Source: Dehalococcoidia bacterium (GTDB lineage Bacteria > Chloroflexota > Dehalococcoidia > SZUA-161). Taken from it: DNA of 6,969 bases. The stretch spans positions 1,414,784-1,421,752 of the forward strand of contig CP070819.1 of the NCBI GenBank assembly GCA_020344295.1, read 5' to 3'. Of the stretch, positions 1 to 5,542 are shown one piece after another. The notes beneath the pieces were generated by a model. It was not told where the DNA came from, made no database searches, and worked only from the letters and a program-made list of their open reading frames with translations. Both the position numbers and the translations under genes were made by a program. Every line of letters begins with the position of its first letter. The stretch's first letter is position 1.

Positions 1-1
1 A

Positions 2-64
2 GGTGCTATGGTGCGGACCCTGGTCGCTATTACCTTCACTCTATCTGAGGAACAAAAAGAATAA
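2..64 (+). CDS. possible C-terminal tail of an upstream gene (partial, 5' end outside window)
   Basis: Reading from base 2, an open frame gives GAMVRTLVAITFTLSEEQKE and stops at TAA 62–64. That is 19 bases before the start codon of the next gene, so the spacing would suit an operon. A second frame (from base 1) also stays open until TGA at 46–48, so the choice between them is not firm. I do not recognise the family from 20 residues. It could equally be non-coding leader of the hydrolase gene. Confidence 0.3.
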   Translation, partial: GAMVRTLVAITFTLSEEQKE

Positions 65-70
65 TCTGTT

Positions 71-77
71 GGGAGGT
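71..77 (+). promoter_or_regulatory. ribosome binding site fixing the hydrolase start
   Basis: GGGAGGT lies 6 bases before ATG 84. It supports ATG 84 over the upstream in-frame start near base 9, which would add 25 residues unlike anything in the family (rich in W, C, L and N) and has no Shine-Dalgarno sequence before it. Confidence 0.75.
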
Positions 78-83
78 TCAAGC

Positions 84-728
84 ATGAAGATAAAATGGCT
101 CGGGCACTCATCGTTTCTGATTACAGCGGGGAATGGAACCAGGATCATTACCGATCCCTTCGGTGACTACCCCGGCCTCAGCTACAATCCTATCCGGGAG
201 ACAAGCGAGGTGGTAATTATCAGCCATGATCATGGTGACCATAAAGGTGCTAAGATCAAGGGGGATCACAAGGTGGTCACCGGAGCAGGACGTAAAGAGA
301 TAGCCGGGATTGAAATCGATGGTCTGAATAGCTACCATGATACCTCAAAGGGAAGCGAGCGGGGGGCGAATACAGTCTTCTGTGTCACCGTGGACGGGAT
401 GAGAATCTGTCATATGGGTGACCTGGGGCATGATCTGTCGGAGTCTGAGATTGCCGGCATAGGCAGAGTCGATATTCTAATGATCCCGGTAGGGGGCTTC
501 TACACTATTGATGCCGGAACGGCTAGCGCTATCTGTGACAGAATTAGGCCCCGGGTGGTTTTCCCCATGCATTATAGAACGGATAAATGTGCTTTCCCTA
601 TTACCGGAGTCGATGACTTTCTTGAAGGCAAGTCAGACGTAAAAAAGCTTGATACCAGCGAAGTAGAGCTAACCTCGGAAAGCTTGCCGGCAAAGACACA
701 GATTGTAGTGTTAAAACACGCGCAGTAG
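84..728 (+). CDS. metallo-β-lactamase-fold metal-dependent hydrolase (UPF0173/YtkL-like)
   Basis: A 214-residue cytosolic protein with the metallo-β-lactamase fold. What is seen: an N-terminal strand with LGHSS (His8), DPFG (Asp24), the metal-binding HxHxDH motif as SHDHGDH (His48, His50, Asp52, His53), SYHD (His85), HMGDLGH (His110, Asp113) and PMHY (His163). These are the expected ligands of a two-metal centre. Length and motif order fit the Lactamase_B_3/UPF0173 group, whose substrates are mostly undefined. I therefore assign a hydrolase fold but no reaction. The start at ATG 84 is chosen because of the GGGAGG just upstream and because MKIKWLGHSSF is the usual family N-terminus. No signal peptide or membrane segment is visible. 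The gene stands apart from the ribosomal-protein operon downstream, with a 221-base gap and a separate promoter between them, so the neighbourhood does not tell its role. Confidence 0.88.
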   Translation: MKIKWLGHSSFLITAGNGTRIITDPFGDYPGLSYNPIRETSEVVIISHDHGDHKGAKIKGDHKVVTGAGRKEIAGIEIDGLNSYHDTSKGSERGANTVFCVTVDGMRICHMGDLGHDLSESEIAGIGRVDILMIPVGGFYTIDAGTASAICDRIRPRVVFPMHYRTDKCAFPITGVDDFLEGKSDVKKLDTSEVELTSESLPAKTQIVVLKHAQ

Positions 729-895
729 GCTGTAAGCAAGGTATCCCAACTGCCTGCTTTTCCGCCAGCCTAACCATGGTAAGGATTGTATGGTGACAAT
801 CCACTGTATCGTGCATGGATATGCAAGCGCGGCCTTGAAGCTGTGGTTGGGGACCGGTGGAATGGTGTCGTTCGAAGACCTCAAGTGACCTCAAA
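729..895. other. intergenic region with two small stem-loops
   Basis: No convincing gene lies here on either strand. Two perfect inverted repeats stand close together. GGATTGT (783–789) pairs with ACAATCC (796–802) over a 6-base loop. TGCAT (812–816) pairs with ATGCA (821–825) over a 4-base loop. Neither is followed by a T-run, so neither looks like an intrinsic terminator. They could be part of a leader, a protein-binding site or chance. An open frame on the minus strand crosses this area, but its product is not recognisable and half of it lies antisense to the hydrolase gene. Confidence 0.4.
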
Positions 896-925
896 TTGAC
901 AGCATGAAGGTGGATACATTATAAT
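896..925 (+). promoter_or_regulatory. σ70-type promoter of the rpmH operon
   Basis: TTGACA (896–901), an 18-base spacer, then TATAAT (920–925): both hexamers are perfect consensus. Transcription would start near 932, leaving a leader of only about 18 bases before the rpmH ATG at 950, with a short GGGA (937–940) as ribosome binding site. A strong constitutive promoter is expected for a ribosomal-protein operon. No terminator is seen until after khpB, so this promoter probably drives rpmH through khpB. Confidence 0.82.
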
Positions 926-949
926 AACGCACGGTCGGGACTATAAGAA

Positions 950-1087
950 ATGCCAAAGCGGACATACCAACCAAAGAAGACGCATAGAAAACGCAGGCAC
1001 GGTTTTCGAGCCCGCATGGAGACCCGTGGTGGTCAGAAGGTATTAAAGCGGCGAAGGTTGAAGGGTCGCCACCGGCTTGCGGTATAG
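950..1087 (+). CDS. rpmH: 50S ribosomal protein bL34
   Basis: A 45-residue, very basic protein beginning [19 protein letters not shown] and ending KGRHRLAV. It carries the L34 hallmarks: KRTYQP at the N-terminus, HGFRARM in the middle and a Lys/Arg-rich tail. It binds 23S rRNA in the large subunit. Length is typical (44–47 residues). MPKRTYQP, with an extra Pro before KRTYQP, is seen in some phyla including Chloroflexota and Actinobacteria (from memory). The start is set by the motif. GGGA at 937–940 is the only Shine-Dalgarno-like sequence. It is the first gene of the operon, 18 bases ahead of rnpA, the near-universal bacterial order. dnaA, the usual divergent neighbour in many bacteria, is not here. 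Confidence 0.96.
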   Translation: MPKRTYQPKKTHRKRRHGFRARMETRGGQKVLKRRRLKGRHRLAV

Positions 1088-1105
1088 CTTGGCTACAGCG
1101 GGGGA

Positions 1106-1474
1106 ATGGGTAAAGGGGAGAGGCTCAGGAAAGACTCACAGTTTGCTAATGTACGTGCACAGGGTAAAACGTGGGCTTGTGAGTCCGTTGTTCTTAAGGC
1201 GATTCCTAATGGTCTTCCTTGGAATCGGTATGGCTTTGTAACCAGCAAGCGCCTGGGTAATGCTGTGGCCCGCAACAGGATTAAGAGGCGTTTGCGAGAG
1301 ATAGTAAGATCAGCTCCGACCAAAGATGGTTGGGATTTAGTGTTTATCGCCCGTTATGGATCAAGGACGGCCAATTATCAGCAGCTATCGTCATCGATAA
1401 TGAATCTATTGCACAGAGCTCATCTAGCAGCCGATGTGAATGAAGCAGGAAGATCTGGTAGGGCAAAGTGGTGA
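1106..1474 (+). CDS. rnpA: ribonuclease P protein component
   Basis: A 122-residue basic protein, the protein subunit of RNase P, which assists the catalytic RNA in removing 5' leaders from pre-tRNAs. Seen: the family N-terminus KGERLRKDSQFANV with a following QGK, the central β-strands (RYGFVTSKRLG at 41–51), and the RNR signature NAVARNRIKRRLREIV (52–67) that contacts the catalytic RNA. The tail after about residue 108 is poorly conserved. The stop codon of rpmH lies upstream in the same frame at 1085–1087 and no other start codon intervenes, so ATG 1106 is the only reasonable start. The G-rich GGGGG at 1100–1104 sits only one base from it, too close for a good Shine-Dalgarno, which suggests translation coupled to rpmH. 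The 3' end overlaps yidD. Confidence 0.95.
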   Translation: MGKGERLRKDSQFANVRAQGKTWACESVVLKAIPNGLPWNRYGFVTSKRLGNAVARNRIKRRLREIVRSAPTKDGWDLVFIARYGSRTANYQQLSSSIMNLLHRAHLAADVNEAGRSGRAKW

Positions 1475-1680
1475 AGAATTTAACGTTACGTATGATTAAA
1501 TTCTATAAGGTGGCCATTTCTCCAAATATGCCTACCTCATGTCGTTTTGTACCGTCATGTTCTAATTATGGTTACGAGGCGGTGGAGAAATATGGGGTTT
1601 TAAAGGGTTGTTGGTTGATAGCAAGGCGCTTGAGCCGATGCCATCCGCTAGGCAAAGGTGGTATCGATCCTGTTCCTTAA
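1471..1680 (+). CDS. yidD: membrane protein insertion efficiency factor YidD
   Basis: A 69-residue protein of the YidD family (DUF37, haemolytic domain), a small membrane-associated factor that helps insertion of proteins by YidC. Seen: an N-terminal amphipathic stretch (FYKVAISP, 11–18), the conserved SCRFVPSCSNYGYEAVEKYG (23–42) with Cys24 and Cys30, the basic RRLSRCHPLGKGG with Cys57, and the almost invariant C-terminus DPVP. The start is GTG. Two GTG codons sit in tandem at 1468 and 1471. I prefer 1471 because it gives a GTGA overlap with the rnpA stop and a better distance (7 bases) from GGTAGGG at 1457–1463; choosing 1468 adds one residue. Its place between rnpA and yidC is the classic one, here interrupted by the lipoprotein gene that follows. 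Confidence 0.94.
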   Translation: MKNLTLRMIKFYKVAISPNMPTSCRFVPSCSNYGYEAVEKYGVLKGCWLIARRLSRCHPLGKGGIDPVP

Positions 1681-1729
1681 GTGTTAGCGTTAACCTGTTA
1701 GATTATGTGCATCCGTTAGCGGTATTTAA

Positions 1730-2914
1730 ATGTTTCGCATTGACAGAATCCTATTAAGAAGATCCACAGTCATAATTCTGATCCTCATAGCTGTAGTCCT
1801 TGCTGGTTGCGTTGGACCCAGAGGGTGGCCTGGCGTCGCTTCTAATGGTAATGACACTCTATTCGTAGGCACCAGCGATGGAAGGGTTCTAGCATTGGAC
1901 GCTGACAGCTTGAGCAGATTCTGGGAATGGGAGCCTGATATCGAGCGGTCGTTTAGCCCATTCGATTGCGTTGGAGCTGGAAGCGGAGGGCAATTTGGAG
2001 CGGGTATGCTATATGGCCCGCCTGTAGTAGCCGATGACACTATATATATTGCCTCATACGAGGGCAGGATTCATGCAATCGATATGGATGGACGTGATAT
2101 TTGGGACGAGGAGGGGTATGAAATCGGCAGCCCCGTTGTTGGCGGTCTGGCTGTAAGCGGAAATACATTGTATATAGGGGCCTCTGACGGATGGCTCCGT
2201 GCTATCGATGCAGTAACTGGCGAAGCTAAAGAAGGCTTCAATCCTTTCCGGGCTGGAGATAAAATCTGGGCGGCACCTGTTGTCGAAGAGGGAACGGTCT
2301 ACTTCGGCTCGCTCGACCATAATTTATACGCAATTAATGCGGATACCGGCGAGCTCAAGTGGCATTTTTCAACCAAGGGAGGGATTGCATCTACACCATT
2401 GATTGTTGACGGAGTTATTTATATAGGGTCGTTTGATAGTAAGCTATATGCGGTTGATAAGGATACCGGCGAGCCTGATCCTGGATGGTCTGAGCCCTTT
2501 GAGGCGGACAGCTGGTTTTGGGCAATGCCTGAGTATAGCGATGGCGTTATCTATGCCTGTTCGATGGACCATATGGTCTATGCCATTAATGCTGCGGATG
2601 GACAGTTAGTATGGGGGCCCTTCGATACAGGGGATCAGATTAAGTCATCGCCTGTTATTGTAAGTGATTTGATGGCAGATGATGAGCCGGTGGATGATGT
2701 GCTGGTAGTAGCCGCAGGTAACGGTTGGATTTATGGTCTGGATTTGAAGACAGGCGAGGAGAGCTGGAACGATTATATAGACCTGGAGGCCACAGTACTG
2801 GCTCCACTCTGCGTGCTCGGGGACAAGGTATATATTAATGCTCAAAACAACAGACTGTACGCCATAGAAGGAGCGACTGGTCGACAAGATAGAGACGTTA
2901 GTCTCTCTGACTGA
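1730..2914 (+). CDS. PQQ-like eight-blade β-propeller lipoprotein (BamB-like)
   Basis: A 394-residue exported lipoprotein whose precise function is not recognised. Residues 1–27 form a lipoprotein signal: basic MFRIDRILLRR, a hydrophobic stretch (12–24) and the lipobox VLAGC with Cys27. The rest is made of repeats of the PQQ/quinoprotein-propeller type. Eight strands of the pattern [I/V/L]Y[I/F]xSxDxxLYAI(D/N)xxTG are visible, at about residues 44–58, 104–119, 146–164, 189–207, 229–247, 273–290, 325–342 and 366–384. This points to an eight-bladed propeller, the architecture of BamB and of quinoprotein dehydrogenases. I see no clear PQQ-cofactor site, so a scaffold or binding role is likelier than a dehydrogenase. 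A stop codon (TAA, 1727–1729) lies directly before ATG 1730, so the start is fixed, although there is no good ribosome binding site. It sits between yidD and yidC, 14 bases from the latter, so a role in membrane-protein or envelope assembly is a reasonable inference. Confidence 0.85.
   Translation: MFRIDRILLRRSTVIILILIAVVLAGCVGPRGWPGVASNGNDTLFVGTSDGRVLALDADSLSRFWEWEPDIERSFSPFDCVGAGSGGQFGAGMLYGPPVVADDTIYIASYEGRIHAIDMDGRDIWDEEGYEIGSPVVGGLAVSGNTLYIGASDGWLRAIDAVTGEAKEGFNPFRAGDKIWAAPVVEEGTVYFGSLDHNLYAINADTGELKWHFSTKGGIASTPLIVDGVIYIGSFDSKLYAVDKDTGEPDPGWSEPFEADSWFWAMPEYSDGVIYACSMDHMVYAINAADGQLVWGPFDTGDQIKSSPVIVSDLMADDEPVDDVLVVAAGNGWIYGLDLKTGEESWNDYIDLEATVLAPLCVLGDKVYINAQNNRLYAIEGATGRQDRDVSLSD
2891..2906 (+). 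other. stem-loop just upstream of the yidC ribosome binding site
   Basis: AGAGAC (2891–2896), loop GTTA, GTCTCT (2901–2906): a perfect 6-base-pair hairpin in the last codons of the lipoprotein gene, 12 bases before the yidC Shine-Dalgarno at 2919. There is no T-run, so it is not a terminator. It might influence mRNA processing or yidC translation, or be chance. Confidence 0.35.
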
Positions 2915-2928
2915 TAACGAGAGAAGAT

Positions 2929-3975
2929 ATGGCTGAGAATGTGCCTCAGGCTAGGCGGACAAGCGGGCTCAATATAAGGAACCTTATTCTGCTCCTGCTT
3001 GTATTGCTGGTTTTCCTTTTTATCACCGGGGTAGTCTCTCCCTTAGCACTCTTTGACACTATACTTCTGAGACCAATGTTGAACTTTCTTACTTTGATAT
3101 CCGGCTACTTATTCAATAGCTTTGGGCTAGCCATAATTGTGCTAACCATACTTATTCGTGTAATCACATGGCCGCTATTCATGAGGCAGATACGTTCGAC
3201 CAAGGCAATGCAGGCGCTTGCACCGAAGATGAAGGAACTGCAGAAAAAATATGCCAAGGATAGAGATCGACTTAATCAGGAGACGATAAAGCTATATAAA
3301 GAGTACGGAGTCAACCCTCTGGGATGTGCATTCCCGATGCTGATACAGTTTCCTATATGGATCGGTCTATATCAGGCAGTCATCCAGGGAGTGGGAATTG
3401 CTCCGGAAAACGTGGTAGGGCTATCGAAGCAGCTCTATTCGTGGGCACCGATCCAAGAGCAGGTGCCTCTCAATAGCCACTTCCTGTGGCTTGATCTTGC
3501 AAGTGGAGATATTTTCATAGCCATAATGGTTGCTGCCAGTATGTGGGCTCTGCAGAAGATGTCCACAATGCCGACAGATGATCCCACTCAGCAGAGTACG
3601 AGCCGGATGATGCTTTGGATAATGCCCTTGATGTTCGGATTCTTCGCATTAACGCTGCCGAGTGGACTTTCACTATACTGGATATTTACTAATTTATTAA
3701 GCATGGCGGTGCAATATCGTGTGACTGGCTGGGGAGGGCTTTCGATACCATCACTAGCCTCGATAAGAGGGGGCGTTATACGGCCATCGGGCCCAACAGT
3801 GGTAAGAGGTGGTGCTGCAAAGAGTGTTGAGAGAGGTGAGGGGGCCAGCACCGAGAGCGATATTAGCGAGGAGGGTGGAGAAGTAATTACTGCGGAGGAT
3901 GTGTCCTCTCGTCGAAAGAGGGTTCGTCATGGAAAGCATAGAGATAAGCGCAAAGTCAGAAGAAGAAGCCGTTGA
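2929..3975 (+). CDS. yidC: membrane protein insertase YidC/Oxa1 family
   Basis: A 348-residue polytopic membrane protein that inserts and folds proteins in the cytoplasmic membrane, alone or with SecYEG. Seen: an N-terminal hydrophobic segment (19–36), then the Oxa1 core with segments near 60–84, 134–154, 194–208 and 228–262. The conserved positive residue in the groove is Arg77 (LTILIRVITWPLF). A cytoplasmic coiled hairpin (about 86–125) follows, then the family motif MLIQFPIWIGLYQAV (137–151). There is no large periplasmic domain as in proteobacterial YidC and no lipobox cysteine as in Firmicute SpoIIIJ. The C-terminal tail (about 268–348) is soluble. It begins acidic or neutral and ends in a strongly basic Arg/Lys cluster (328–348), which in the family helps bind ribosomes. 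The start ATG follows an imperfect GAGAGAAG. The last 47 bases also encode the beginning of khpB in another frame. Confidence 0.95.
   Translation: MAENVPQARRTSGLNIRNLILLLLVLLVFLFITGVVSPLALFDTILLRPMLNFLTLISGYLFNSFGLAIIVLTILIRVITWPLFMRQIRSTKAMQALAPKMKELQKKYAKDRDRLNQETIKLYKEYGVNPLGCAFPMLIQFPIWIGLYQAVIQGVGIAPENVVGLSKQLYSWAPIQEQVPLNSHFLWLDLASGDIFIAIMVAASMWALQKMSTMPTDDPTQQSTSRMMLWIMPLMFGFFALTLPSGLSLYWIFTNLLSMAVQYRVTGWGGLSIPSLASIRGGVIRPSGPTVVRGGAAKSVERGEGASTESDISEEGGEVITAEDVSSRRKRVRHGKHRDKRKVRRRSR
3918..3922 (+). promoter_or_regulatory. ribosome binding site fixing the khpB start
   Basis: GAGGG followed by a 6-base spacer before ATG 3929. This, together with the match of MESIEISAKS to the family N-terminus, rejects the earlier in-frame ATG at 3899, whose GGAGG lies directly against the codon. 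The site is inside the yidC coding sequence. Confidence 0.7.
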
Positions 3976-4591
3976 TATCGCCCTGGCAGAGCTGGGGCTC
4001 AGCCGTTCTGAGGTCGAGGTGGTTGTAGTGAAGAAAGGGAGGGGTGGCCTTTTCGGGTTAGGCTCTGAGGGGGTAAGGGTCAGAGTAACTCCGCTGGGGC
4101 AATTATCTGATGAAAATGCCGCTGTCGGGATTATGGCCAAGCAGGTATTGGAGAACCTGCTATCCCCGATAGGAATCGATGCTAAGGTAAATCTGGCTAC
4201 TCAAGGTGGCGGCGAGCAGACTACGATAACACTTGATGTAGTCGGTGATGATCTTGGTATTCTGTTCGGACGAAGGGGTGAGACCCTATCTTCGCTACAG
4301 TATCTGGTTAATCTAATTACCAGCAGGCATTTTAAGTCACGTGTTGGAGTGGTGGTTGATGTGGAGGGGTATCGTCAACGGCGATATGAATCGCTACGTT
4401 TCCTAGCGAGGCGTTTAGCAGATCAGGTTAAAAATACCGGCAGGTCGGTCACCTTGGAGCCGATGTCTGCTGGCGAACGCAGGGTCATTCATCTGGAACT
4501 AAGGGATAATCCCCACGTAACTACACAAAGCATAGGACAGGGTGAGAGCCGTAAGGTGGCTATCCTTTCAAAAGGGAATAACAGGGAATAG
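3929..4591 (+). CDS. khpB: RNA-binding protein KhpB (Jag/SpoIIIJ-associated, KH–R3H)
   Basis: A 220-residue cytoplasmic RNA-binding protein with the three Jag domains in order. The Jag_N domain (1–54) includes KKGRGGLFGLGSEGVRVRV. A KH domain (about 75–145) contains the GxxG loop as GRRG (114–117) within LFGRRGETLSSLQYLVN. An R3H domain (about 150–212) has the R-x3-H motif at Arg184 and His188 (ERRVIHLEL). In Gram-positive bacteria KhpB pairs with KhpA and affects cell-wall growth and division through RNA binding. Length is normal for the family. The start at ATG 3929 is set by GAGGG at 3918 and the Jag_N domain start, and gives a 47-base overlap with yidC, implying coupled translation of insertase and RNA-binding protein. 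It is the last gene of the rpmH operon; a candidate weak terminator follows. Confidence 0.93.
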   Translation: MESIEISAKSEEEAVDIALAELGLSRSEVEVVVVKKGRGGLFGLGSEGVRVRVTPLGQLSDENAAVGIMAKQVLENLLSPIGIDAKVNLATQGGGEQTTITLDVVGDDLGILFGRRGETLSSLQYLVNLITSRHFKSRVGVVVDVEGYRQRRYESLRFLARRLADQVKNTGRSVTLEPMSAGERRVIHLELRDNPHVTTQSIGQGESRKVAILSKGNNRE

Positions 4592-4635
4592 ACGGAACGT
4601 TTGTCACTGGAGAATTTCACACCGTCGCATTTTTT
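4591..4635 (+). terminator. weak intrinsic terminator candidate after khpB
   Basis: GACGG (4591–4595, beginning in the stop codon) can pair with CCGTC (4622–4626), followed three bases later by six T (4630–4635). The stem is only 5 pairs and the loop is 26 bases without strong inner pairing, so it is a poor terminator by the usual rules. It is proposed only because the operon ends here and a separate promoter follows. Confidence 0.3.
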
Positions 4636-4681
4636 ATTTCGCAATCTACTTCGGCGTTCATCAGGTCATTAGAATACGACG

Positions 4682-4687
4682 TATAAT
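4682..4687 (+). promoter_or_regulatory. −10 element of a promoter for the crotonase-family gene
   Basis: A perfect TATAAT 22 bases before ATG 4710, in an A+T-rich stretch after an operon end. The −35 is weak: TTCATC at 4657–4662 with a 19-base spacer is the best I can see, and there is no TG extension. It may be activator-dependent or a chance match. Confidence 0.45.
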
Positions 4688-4709
4688 TTGATATATTCAG
4701 GAGGTATTA

Positions 4710-5492
4710 ATGGAATTCACTAACATTGTCTATGAGAAGAAAGACGGCCTGGCGAAGATAGTCCTTAATCGGCCTGATGTGCTTAATGCTCTGGATCCGA
4801 AGACGCTGGAGGAAATGTATGAGGCTGTTGAGGATATAGAGAACGATATTTCGGTTAGAGTCGCTGTTATAACTGCCACAGGGAGGGCATTCTGCACCGG
4901 GGCTGATCTTACTGGCATCGCCACTATCCCTCCTGACAAGCCCCGTGATTATTTTCTCAGACTGTGGAACAAGGTTTTCAGTGCTGTTGAGAATATGAGT
5001 GTTCCGGTAATAGCAGCGGTGAACGGGATGGCCTACGCGGGCGGTCTGGAACTGGTTATGGTCTGTGACCTTGCTATCGCTTCAGAGGAGGCCAAGCTTT
5101 CGGATCAGCACGCTAACCGTGGCCTTGTCCCTGGTGGGGGAGCGAGCCAGAGGCTGCCGCGGCTCATAGGTGTGCGCAAGGCCAAGGAACTTCTTTATAC
5201 GGGTGATCGAATTTCACCGGCTGAGGCTGAGAGACTTGGTTTGATAAATAAGGTTGTTACCGCCGACAAACTAGAGGAGGCGACCAACGAACTGGCGCAA
5301 AAGCTGTTGGCGAAGAGCCCCATGGCATTGAAGGCGGTCAAGAAACTGGTTAATCGCGGAATGGAAGGCAGTCTGGACTCAGGATTAGAGATGGAGATGC
5401 TGGCGATGACCGCTCATGGTACGACCGAGGATTTCGAAGAAGGGGTTAAGTCATTCTTGGAAGGCAGGCCGCCGGCTTTCCCGGGTCGGTAA
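4710..5492 (+). CDS. enoyl-CoA hydratase/isomerase (crotonase) family protein with altered active site
   Basis: A 260-residue cytosolic crotonase-fold protein acting on acyl-CoA thioesters. Seen: the N-terminal LNRPDVLNAL (19–28), the CoA-binding/oxyanion segment GRAFCTGADL (58–67), AAVNGMAYAGGLELVMVCD (102–120), PGGGASQRLPRLIG (141–154) and TGDRISPAEAERLGL (164–178). Length is normal. Glu114 in GGLEL matches the first catalytic Glu of rat enoyl-CoA hydratase (Glu144). The position 20 residues later, the second catalytic Glu (Glu164), is His134 within SDQHANRG. Plain syn-hydration normally needs both, so the reaction may be isomerisation, C–C cleavage, dehalogenation or another crotonase chemistry; the sequence does not decide. 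AGGAGG at 4699–4704 is an excellent ribosome binding site. The gene appears monocistronic, with no fatty-acid genes beside it and the ileS promoter only 15 bases past its stop. Confidence 0.9.
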   Translation: MEFTNIVYEKKDGLAKIVLNRPDVLNALDPKTLEEMYEAVEDIENDISVRVAVITATGRAFCTGADLTGIATIPPDKPRDYFLRLWNKVFSAVENMSVPVIAAVNGMAYAGGLELVMVCDLAIASEEAKLSDQHANRGLVPGGGASQRLPRLIGVRKAKELLYTGDRISPAEAERLGLINKVVTADKLEEATNELAQKLLAKSPMALKAVKKLVNRGMEGSLDSGLEMEMLAMTAHGTTEDFEEGVKSFLEGRPPAFPGR

Positions 5493-5507
5493 TTACCTGC
5501 AGAAGCG

Positions 5508-5536
5508 TTGACAACATCAGGATGTTATGCTAGTTT
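5508..5536 (+). promoter_or_regulatory. promoter of the T-box–ileS unit
   Basis: TTGACA (5508–5513), 17 bases, then TAGTTT (5531–5536) preceded by TGC, an extended −10. The −35 is consensus; the −10 hexamer matches at three positions and is helped by the TG. A start near 5543 falls right where the T-box leader structure begins, which is the best support for it. Confidence 0.6.
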
Positions 5537-5542
5537 CAATCT

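Noticed and set aside
35..65. Promoter TTCACT–AATAAT before the hydrolase gene
   Set aside because: The 19-base spacer is long, the −35 is weak, and a start near 72 would fall on the ribosome binding site.
3..83. N-terminal extension of the hydrolase upstream of ATG 84
   Set aside because: The added residues do not look like the family and the GGGAGG site supports ATG 84.
719..768. Terminator after the hydrolase gene (GCAGTAGGC with GCCTGC then TTTT)
   Set aside because: Pairing needs a three-base bulge and the T-run is only four long.
601..894. Minus-strand open frame of 97 codons
   Set aside because: No recognisable product, and much of it is antisense to the hydrolase gene; no ribosome binding site was evident.
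910..918. DnaA box / replication origin
   Set aside because: A single 7-of-9 match, no cluster, no dnaA gene and no AT-rich unwinding region.
1683..1721. GTTAGCG direct repeats (1683–1689 and 1715–1721) with GTTAG between
   Set aside because: Short and imperfectly spaced; no promoter or operator could be built around them, so chance is the simpler reading.
1726..2887. Minus-strand open frames inside the lipoprotein gene
   Set aside because: Shadows of a clear coding gene with propeller repeats on the + strand.
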